From the NCBI RefSeq assembly GCF_031846505.1, contig NZ_JAVRHP010000099.1, positions 1-11,284 of the forward strand: a stretch of DNA of 11,284 bases. The letters run 5' to 3'. Origin of the DNA: Autumnicola edwardsiae. Lineage in GTDB: Bacteria; Bacteroidota; Bacteroidia; Flavobacteriales; Flavobacteriaceae. A program made the position numbers and the translations under genes. The first letter of the stretch is position 1, and every line of letters starts with the position of its first letter. The notes beneath the pieces were generated by a model. The model was not told where the DNA came from, searched no databases, and saw only the letters and a program-made list of their open reading frames with translations. This document shows, one piece after another, positions 6,245-11,284 of this stretch.

Positions 6245-7582
6245 ATGAATCGGGAATCACAAAACACAGAATGGAAGGAGTCCTGGCGGGATGATTATTT
6301 TAAATGGATTAGTGGGTTTGCTAATGCCCAGGGCGGTATTCTGTTTATAGGGAAGGATGATGAAGGGGAGGTTAAACATTTGCCCAATGCAAGAAAACTA
6401 CTGGAAGATATTCCGAATAAGGCACGGGATATATTAGGTTTAATGCTGGACGTGAATTTGCATTCAGAAGAAGATAAGGAGTATTTGGAGATTGTAGTAG
6501 AACCTTACCCTTTTCCTATTAGTTTAAGGGGTAAATATTACTACCGTTCTGGGAGCACCCTTCAGGAATTAAAAGGAGCGGCGCTAACCAAATTCTTGTT
6601 AGAGCGGCAGGGGAAAAAATGGGATGGAGTTCCGGTTCCAAATGTCGAAATCTCGAGTTTAAAAGATGAGACTTTTTCCTTTTTTAAATCTAAGGCCGCC
6701 AAAAGTAATAGGTTAGCAACTGAGGATTTACAGGAATCTAACCAGGAATTACTCGAAAGTCTGCATCTATATCTGGGGGAGGAAAAATTATTAAAACGAG
6801 CAGCGATTCTTTTGTTTCATCCCAAGCCCGAGAAATATGTGACCGGAGCATATATAAAGATAGGCTTTTTTGAATCTGATGATGACTTAAAATTTCAGGA
6901 TGAAATAAAAGGCAATCTAATAGAACAGGCTGAAGAGGCCCTGGATTTGCTTAGAACCAAATATGATAATGCGGCTATTTCTTATAAGGAGGGAGTTAGG
7001 GAAGAAAAATTCACTTTTCCGCAGGATGCAATTAGGGAAGCATTATTGAATGCTATTGCCCATAAAGATTACAGTAGTGGGATACCCATTCAAATCAGTG
7101 TGTACCGGGATAGAATTATTTTCTGGAATGAAGGACAATTACCGGAGAATTGGACGGTAGACCGATTAACACAAAAACATCCTTCTAAACCTTTTAATCC
7201 TGATATAGCGAACACCTTATTCCGAGCCGGTTATATTGAATCCTGGGGGAGAGGAACCATAAAAATTATCAATACTTGTAAGGAGCATAAAATTGCTCCT
7301 CCCATATTCTCTAATAATCCGCCCGATTTTCAAGTCGAGCTTATAAAATTTTCAGAGGAAGGGCTCAAAGAAAGAGAACTTAAAGATGAGCTTATAAAAA
7401 TAGTCCTTTATGTGCAGATCAATGAAACTATCACGAATTCTAAAGTCCAAAGAATTTGTGAAGTGAGCAAAGCCACTGCAACTCGTTATCTTAAGGAACT
7501 TGAAGGTGATCTTATTGAGAAAATGGGAACCACAGGGGTAGGTACAGTTTACGTTTTGAAAGGGTTCAATAAGGGCTCGTAA
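6245..7582 (+). CDS. AlbA_2 (Schlafen-type) DNA-binding, GHKL-like ATPase, winged-helix protein
   Basis: This 445-residue protein matches the COG2865 layout, often labelled 'RecG-like' or 'ATP-binding protein' although it is no RecG helicase. The AlbA_2 domain (about 5-120) opens with ESQNTEWKES and carries WISGFANAQGGILFIGKDDEG (core 21-41), typical of Schlafen AlbA_2 nucleic-acid-binding domains. The ATPase-like half (about 255-365) has the N-box REALLNAIAHKDY (264-276, with Glu265 and Asn269), then FWNEGQLPENW and WGRGTIKI (334-341). A winged helix at about 383-440 (ITNSKVQRICEVSKATATRYL) suggests specific DNA binding. Such genes are often embedded in or beside type I restriction loci. The role is unsettled: regulation or defence. 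The start at 6245 gives the standard N-terminus. Its last codons (GFNKGS) lie within the first copy of the downstream repeat family. Confidence 0.88.
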   Translation: MNRESQNTEWKESWRDDYFKWISGFANAQGGILFIGKDDEGEVKHLPNARKLLEDIPNKARDILGLMLDVNLHSEEDKEYLEIVVEPYPFPISLRGKYYYRSGSTLQELKGAALTKFLLERQGKKWDGVPVPNVEISSLKDETFSFFKSKAAKSNRLATEDLQESNQELLESLHLYLGEEKLLKRAAILLFHPKPEKYVTGAYIKIGFFESDDDLKFQDEIKGNLIEQAEEALDLLRTKYDNAAISYKEGVREEKFTFPQDAIREALLNAIAHKDYSSGIPIQISVYRDRIIFWNEGQLPENWTVDRLTQKHPSKPFNPDIANTLFRAGYIESWGRGTIKIINTCKEHKIAPPIFSNNPPDFQVELIKFSEEGLKERELKDELIKIVLYVQINETITNSKVQRICEVSKATATRYLKELEGDLIEKMGTTGVGTVYVLKGFNKGS

Positions 7583-7733
7583 TCTATGTTTTAATGGGCT
7601 CAACAAGGGCTCATTGAAAATGAGTCGAAGAAATATAAAAGAGTATAACCCTAGTGGAATCAATAGGTTTCAGGGATTAATAAGGGCTCATTTATTTCTC
7701 ATAACGAAGGATATAAGGGTTCGATAAGGGCTC
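7562..7733 (+). repeat. four degenerate 17-bp direct repeats built of paired GGGYTC units
   Basis: The consensus is GGGTTCAATAAGGGCTC. Copies lie at 7562-7578, 7596-7612 (two mismatches), 7673-7689 (two mismatches) and 7717-7733 (one mismatch). A weaker partial copy is near 7656. Three of the copies contain two GGGYTC units 11 bp apart, about one helical turn; copy 3 keeps only the second. Copy starts are spaced 34, 77 and 44 bp, close to multiples of 11. The first copy overlaps the end of the AlbA_2 gene; the others fill the 189-bp gap before the DUF262-HNH gene. This looks like an operator cluster, perhaps for the winged-helix protein encoded just upstream. Alternatively it is a decayed run of a C-terminal GFNKGS-type peptide repeat, since copies 1, 2 and 4 can all encode G-(F/L)-(N/D)-K-G-S. 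No other gene is seen in 7583-7771. Confidence 0.6.
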
Positions 7734-7771
7734 AGTAAGTTGAAATATAATAAATTATAAAAACAATATAA

Positions 7772-9172
7772 ATGGCATTTAATCCAAAGTCAGAGTATAT
7801 CATAACATCAAAAGAAATTAGTATAAAAGATTTCTTTGATTATAAAGAGGATTTTGTGACTCGTCCTCCCTATCAGCGTAAAGTAGTATGGAATCGTAAA
7901 AAGAAGCAGGCTTTAATGGATAGCTTGTTTCGCAGATATTACATACCAAAATTGGTGATTAGGGAAGTGCGTTTGGATGAAAGTACTACTGTTTTTGAAA
8001 TTGTTGATGGTCAACAACGAATTACAACTGTTCAGGATTTCTTTGATAATAACTATAAATTACCCAGAAGTTTGGAAGACTTAAGTGACAGTCTTGCCGG
8101 TAAATATTACAAAGATCTGGATACCGATGTGCGTAAGTTTATAGATAAATCGCTTAAATATGAAGCGGATGTAATTAAAAATATTGATGAACCTCAGAAC
8201 GTAGAGCATCAAATCATAGCCACTGAAATATTCTGGAGGCTTCAACAAGGAGAAACTCTTAATTATATGGAGGTGGCACACGCTCAACTATCGAGTTTGA
8301 GCCGAAACTTTATTGTGAAATATGCTGATGATCTGACTTTTGACTATGAAAATTATGAACCCATAGATGCTAACCCAGATAAGATGGACTTCTTCCGTTT
8401 ATTGAATGTAGATAATGGAAGAATGAAGCACCTTCAGTTTATGGCGAGATTTATTCTGATAGAAAAAAATGGGGGATATGCTGATCTAAGTGATAAAAAA
8501 ATCACTGAGTTTATTGAGGAAGAAAAGGTGTCTAATGGAATTGGTGATTATAGCTATGAGGATAAATCGTTCGCAAAAGAAGTAATCAAAAACTTAAAGG
8601 CCTTCTACAACATTTTCAAATACGATTCTATGCTGGATGATCAGAATGGGATAAGAGAACTCTCTGTGGAATATTTTATTATCTCAGTTTATATGCTTAT
8701 CAGGCACCTAAGAATGTATTATATATTAAATGAGGAAACTCAAACATTAGTAAAAGATTTTATTTATGATTTTCATATGCGTTGGAAAACATATGAAGAT
8801 TCTGAAGATAACGATATGCTTACATTTAGTAATCGGAGACAGCAGGGTGAGCACGATCTGGAAGTTAGGGATAGAATAATGCGACAAATCTTTTTTGAGT
8901 ATGTTAAGGAGAATGATTTTAAGTTGTTGGAAAAAGATAATAAGAGGGCATTTTCAGAATTAGAACGTATTCTAATTTATAGAAAAGGAAAAGGATTTTG
9001 TCAGCAATGTTTGAGAGATGGTAAACCGGAAAAGGAGGCAAGGGTGAGCTGGTCCCAATATCAGGCTGATCACGTGATTCCTCACGCAAAAGGAGGGAAA
9101 ACAACATTGGATAATGCAGAGTTGCTATGCTCTTATCATAATCAATCTAAGGGAGCAAAGGTCACTTTGTAA
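7772..9172 (+). CDS. DUF262-HNH protein (GmrSD-like single-chain restriction nuclease)
   Basis: This 466-residue protein starts with a DUF262 (GmrS/ParB-like) domain. YQR (34-36) and the hallmark DGQQR (79-83) are the conserved nucleotide-binding/hydrolysis motifs. A long helical middle region follows. The C-terminus is an HNH nuclease with a zinc knuckle: CQQC (Cys410, Cys413), ADHVIPH (Asp433, His434, His438), GGKTTLDN (Asn448) and CSYH (Cys453, His456). Both known activities therefore look intact. Families with this pairing (GmrSD, SspE and related proteins) restrict phage or modified DNA. This one has an HNH end rather than the DUF1524 of classical GmrD. The next gene starts 9 bp after its stop, so the two are probably one operon. 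Probable cytoplasmic defence nuclease; the substrate is unknown. No paired methyltransferase is present, which fits a modification-dependent or damage-triggered mode. Confidence 0.88.
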   Translation: MAFNPKSEYIITSKEISIKDFFDYKEDFVTRPPYQRKVVWNRKKKQALMDSLFRRYYIPKLVIREVRLDESTTVFEIVDGQQRITTVQDFFDNNYKLPRSLEDLSDSLAGKYYKDLDTDVRKFIDKSLKYEADVIKNIDEPQNVEHQIIATEIFWRLQQGETLNYMEVAHAQLSSLSRNFIVKYADDLTFDYENYEPIDANPDKMDFFRLLNVDNGRMKHLQFMARFILIEKNGGYADLSDKKITEFIEEEKVSNGIGDYSYEDKSFAKEVIKNLKAFYNIFKYDSMLDDQNGIRELSVEYFIISVYMLIRHLRMYYILNEETQTLVKDFIYDFHMRWKTYEDSEDNDMLTFSNRRQQGEHDLEVRDRIMRQIFFEYVKENDFKLLEKDNKRAFSELERILIYRKGKGFCQQCLRDGKPEKEARVSWSQYQADHVIPHAKGGKTTLDNAELLCSYHNQSKGAKVTL

Positions 9173-9181
9173 AATTAAGGA

Positions 9182-9844
9182 ATGAGTGAAAATTCAAATA
9201 AAATTCATATTGACACGGATAGAATTTTAAAAGGTTTCACAGAAGACCAGGAGATTGATAATGAAAACTACCTGATTAATTATCATTCTTTAATTACAGA
9301 AAATATAAGACTTAATAATAGAAAAATCACCCGAAATTCTTTTTGGATGATAACATTATTAACGATTTATTTTTTAGTTTTTTTGGAAGGTGCAGAAGTC
9401 TTAAATATTGAATCCGTTGGTGGAATTAAGGATCCTAAGATCCTTTTGAATTTTTTGCCGGTTATTTTTTCGTTTTTATACCTTCAGAATATAACCTTAT
9501 GGAATAATAATATCAATTTAATTCCTTTATTTGAAAAGGTAAGCCGGAAAATGTTCAGTTTAGGAGCTTGTACAGATACAGTAAATATTATAAAGCCGTT
9601 TTCTCTACTTCATCATATCCTTAATTATCAATATGAAAATAAAAAGGTAAATAAAATCCTTAAAATTCCAGTGGGTATTGCCTTCTATGCTATATTATTC
9701 TTACCTATTGTATTAGATATTTTTTTTCTGGTGTTGATTTACAATAATAATAATATGGGGGTTATCCCTGCGGTATGTTTTTTAATTGTTACTCTACTTA
9801 CCATTACGACTATTGTACAGGCATTAAACTCTCATAAAGGTTGA
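9182..9844 (+). CDS. four-helix membrane protein of unknown function
   Basis: This 220-residue protein has a polar N-terminal region (1-50), then predicted transmembrane segments at about 53-69, 87-107, 161-187 and 192-214. A soluble loop of about 50 residues (108-160) separates the two hairpins. There is no signal peptide and I recognise no family motif. The start is preceded directly by AAGGA and lies 9 bp after the DUF262-HNH stop, so it is very likely co-transcribed with it. Its conservation with that nuclease would indicate a two-component defence module, with the membrane protein as sensor, immunity or killing part, but that is inference. The base composition is markedly AT-rich. An intrinsic terminator candidate follows at 9861. 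Confidence 0.8.
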   Translation: MSENSNKIHIDTDRILKGFTEDQEIDNENYLINYHSLITENIRLNNRKITRNSFWMITLLTIYFLVFLEGAEVLNIESVGGIKDPKILLNFLPVIFSFLYLQNITLWNNNINLIPLFEKVSRKMFSLGACTDTVNIIKPFSLLHHILNYQYENKKVNKILKIPVGIAFYAILFLPIVLDIFFLVLIYNNNNMGVIPAVCFLIVTLLTITTIVQALNSHKG

Positions 9845-9860
9845 TTGATGATAAACCAAG

Positions 9861-9913
9861 AATAACCTCCTTAACTTTCCAAAGTAATGAAGGAAAGATG
9901 TATGGTTATTTTT
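9861..9913 (+). terminator. intrinsic terminator for the DUF262-HNH/membrane-protein unit
   Basis: Outer arms AATAACC (9861-9867) and GGTTATT (9904-9910) pair perfectly, inner arms CTTTCC (9875-9880) and GGAAAG (9892-9897) stack inside, and the stem runs into T (TTATTTTT to 9913). The T-run is on the plus-strand side only. It lies 17 bp after the membrane-protein stop and before the convergent recombinase gene. Confidence 0.5.
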
Positions 9914-9936
9914 GCCGTAAAAAGAAATAATTTAAC

Positions 9937-11148
9937 TTAAAATAACAATTTTTCACTCGCTTCATCTAATAAAGAGCTATCAAGTTCTTTTAGATACGCT
10001 TGAGTTACAGTTAAGTTTGTATGGCCCATGGATTCACTAATTATATCCGTAGCTATTCCTTTTTGTTTTAAACAATTTGCAAAACTATGGCGAGCAACAT
10101 AACTAGTTACATTTTTATCAATTTCACAGATCTTAGCTATTTCTTTGAGATCTCTATTAAAGCGTTTTAAAGTTTTTGACTTTCTATCTTCTATTTGCTG
10201 TGGAGAGAGATTGTTTTTTAACAGAATGGGAAAAATATATTTCGTGTCCTTAGCATTACTTCTATAGTATTCCAGAATTTCTTCTACTGGAGGTAAAATT
10301 TTTACAATAAAATTTCCTTTAGTTTTGGAACGAGTGTAAAAAATTCTATCACCTTTTATATCTTTCCATTCAAGTTTCATGATATCGGCGAAATTCATAC
10401 CTCGAGTATAAAAACTAAATACAAAGTAATTACGACTATTCATCAGGTGGGGATAGGAATTAATATCCATTTTTATAATTTTTTGCACCTGTTCTATCGT
10501 TAATGCCCGTTTTTGACCTTTACCTTTTAACCTGGATATCTTGTATGCTCGAAAAGGATAAATTGATGATTTTACCACATTTCGGTCAATTGCACGATTA
10601 AATACCGCCCGAAGAGCACGCATTCGTACACCTATTCCGCCATCACTACCTCCTCTAGATCTTAAAAATACTTCGTATTTATTTAAGAATGAAGGTGTAA
10701 CTTCCTGAAATTTCAGTTTGGTTGATTTATGAAAAAGTTTTAATGATCGATATGAATCTCTGTTGGCCCTGGCATTTCCAGTTCTACCAGCTGCTTCCAT
10801 TTCATCTATTATTTCCTCCCAAAAAGCAAAAAAGTTATTTCTATAAGGATTTTTTTCTACGCGAAATCGCTCCTCAAAATCCTCAAGGGAAAAATCTTCC
10901 TTTTCAATTTTCAGTTCAGTAATCAATTGGTATGCTCTTTCTTGAATTTTTAAGAGCAACCGATTGTTCTGCATATAATTTGAATTTGTTTTTCGAAACC
11001 TTCCAGAACTAGAATCCCATTCATTTTCTAAAGCATTGAAAATTGATTTAAAGTATTTGGACTTTCTATCCTTTGTCACCCTCAAATAAATAGGATATTG
11101 CCCATTTGAAAGTCTCTTTTTCCTAATAATAATTTTAATATTAACCAT
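9937..11148 (-). CDS. tyrosine recombinase / integrase (Bacteroidota type)
   Basis: This protein of 403 residues has three parts: an N-terminal arm-binding domain (MVNIKIIIRKKRLSNGQYPI), a SAM-like core-binding domain (about 105-205) and a C-terminal catalytic domain. Visible catalytic residues, numbered from this start, are Arg249 (YTRGMNF), Lys277 (KTKGN), Arg353 in YVARHSFA, His376 in MGHTN and the nucleophile Tyr385 in TQAYL. The H-x-x-R histidine position is Tyr, a variation I recall as common in Bacteroidota recombinases. I chose ATG at 11148 because the residues before it (from a possible TTG at 11184) are encoded by the tandem repeat and do not look like part of the domain. It integrates and excises mobile DNA by site-specific recombination. 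Its convergent position at the right end of a defence cluster fits an island integrase. No excisionase or tRNA target is visible. Confidence 0.93.
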   Translation of the reverse strand: MVNIKIIIRKKRLSNGQYPIYLRVTKDRKSKYFKSIFNALENEWDSSSGRFRKTNSNYMQNNRLLLKIQERAYQLITELKIEKEDFSLEDFEERFRVEKNPYRNNFFAFWEEIIDEMEAAGRTGNARANRDSYRSLKLFHKSTKLKFQEVTPSFLNKYEVFLRSRGGSDGGIGVRMRALRAVFNRAIDRNVVKSSIYPFRAYKISRLKGKGQKRALTIEQVQKIIKMDINSYPHLMNSRNYFVFSFYTRGMNFADIMKLEWKDIKGDRIFYTRSKTKGNFIVKILPPVEEILEYYRSNAKDTKYIFPILLKNNLSPQQIEDRKSKTLKRFNRDLKEIAKICEIDKNVTSYVARHSFANCLKQKGIATDIISESMGHTNLTVTQAYLKELDSSLLDEASEKLLF

Positions 11149-11162
11149 GGCTAAAAAATTAT

Positions 11163-11184
11163 GGGTACAACATAGGTACAACAA
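11163..11184. repeat. two tandem 11-bp direct repeats upstream of the integrase
   Basis: GGGTACAACAT (11163-11173) is followed without a gap by AGGTACAACAA (11174-11184); both share GGTACAACA. On the minus strand this reads as TTGTACC units 15-36 bp before the integrase start. The 11-bp period puts both sites on one helix face. They may be arm-type or core sites for the recombinase, an operator controlling it, or part of an attachment site. The remaining 100 bp to the window end is AT-rich and holds no gene I can support, but must include the integrase promoter. Confidence 0.5.
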
Positions 11185-11284
11185 ATGGTAAGTTTAAAGC
11201 TACTTAGATGTTAACAAATATAAATAATTAATTTATAATATTCTGATAATCAAGTTAAAAGAAGTCATATATTACTAGATGAAA

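Noticed and set aside
7673..7700. Partial similarity of the putative guide (GGGCTCTTATTTTTT) to the third repeat copy (GGGCTCATTTATTT), which might be a local target.
   Set aside because: The first five guide bases, the seed, do not match and the rest is low-complexity T-rich; no good target for the guide was found in the window.

Overview
The window looks like part of an accessory (defence/mobile) island from a Bacteroidota genome, most likely a flavobacterium. The grounds are AT-rich DNA, weak or absent Shine-Dalgarno sequences, and a tyrosine recombinase of the Bacteroidota type. The genus cannot be fixed from the sequence. No tRNA, rRNA or multi-repeat CRISPR array was seen.

Left part (1-2424). 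A small membrane-protein reading frame (61-316), apparently broken by one extra T in a run of eight, is followed by a non-coding stretch holding a 12-bp inverted repeat. Then come three elements on the minus strand. The first gene (1858-2424) encodes a protein with two sigma-70 region-4-like helix-turn-helix domains. One base later, a second gene (759-1856) encodes a miniature Cas12f/TnpB-like protein that has lost its RuvC catalytic residues and ends before the zinc ribbon and RuvC-III. Directly downstream (about 657-745) the minus strand can fold like a Cas12f/TnpB guide-RNA scaffold: three hairpins, a possible loop-to-3'-end pseudoknot, a terminal CAAC and then a putative guide running into a T-tract. 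This is a candidate RNA-guided transcription-control module. It resembles the nuclease-dead TnpB repressors and the dCas12f-sigma pairs reported recently, but its partner has two sigma-4-like domains and no visible sigma-2.

Middle part (2490-7582). This is a degraded type I restriction locus. A 5'-truncated hsdS fragment, keeping only the second target-recognition domain and the C-terminal conserved repeat, overlaps a full-length hsdR by ATGA. No hsdM is present. An AlbA_2/Schlafen-type protein with a GHKL-like ATPase and a C-terminal winged helix follows, a type often found near type I systems.

Right part (7583-11284). Degenerate direct repeats built from paired GGGYTC half-sites separate the AlbA_2 gene from a two-gene unit: a DUF262-HNH nuclease (GmrSD-like single chain, probable phage or modified-DNA restriction) and a four-helix membrane protein of unknown function. 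A hairpin-plus-T-run terminator ends that unit. A convergent tyrosine recombinase, with an 11-bp tandem repeat just upstream, marks the likely edge of the mobile island.
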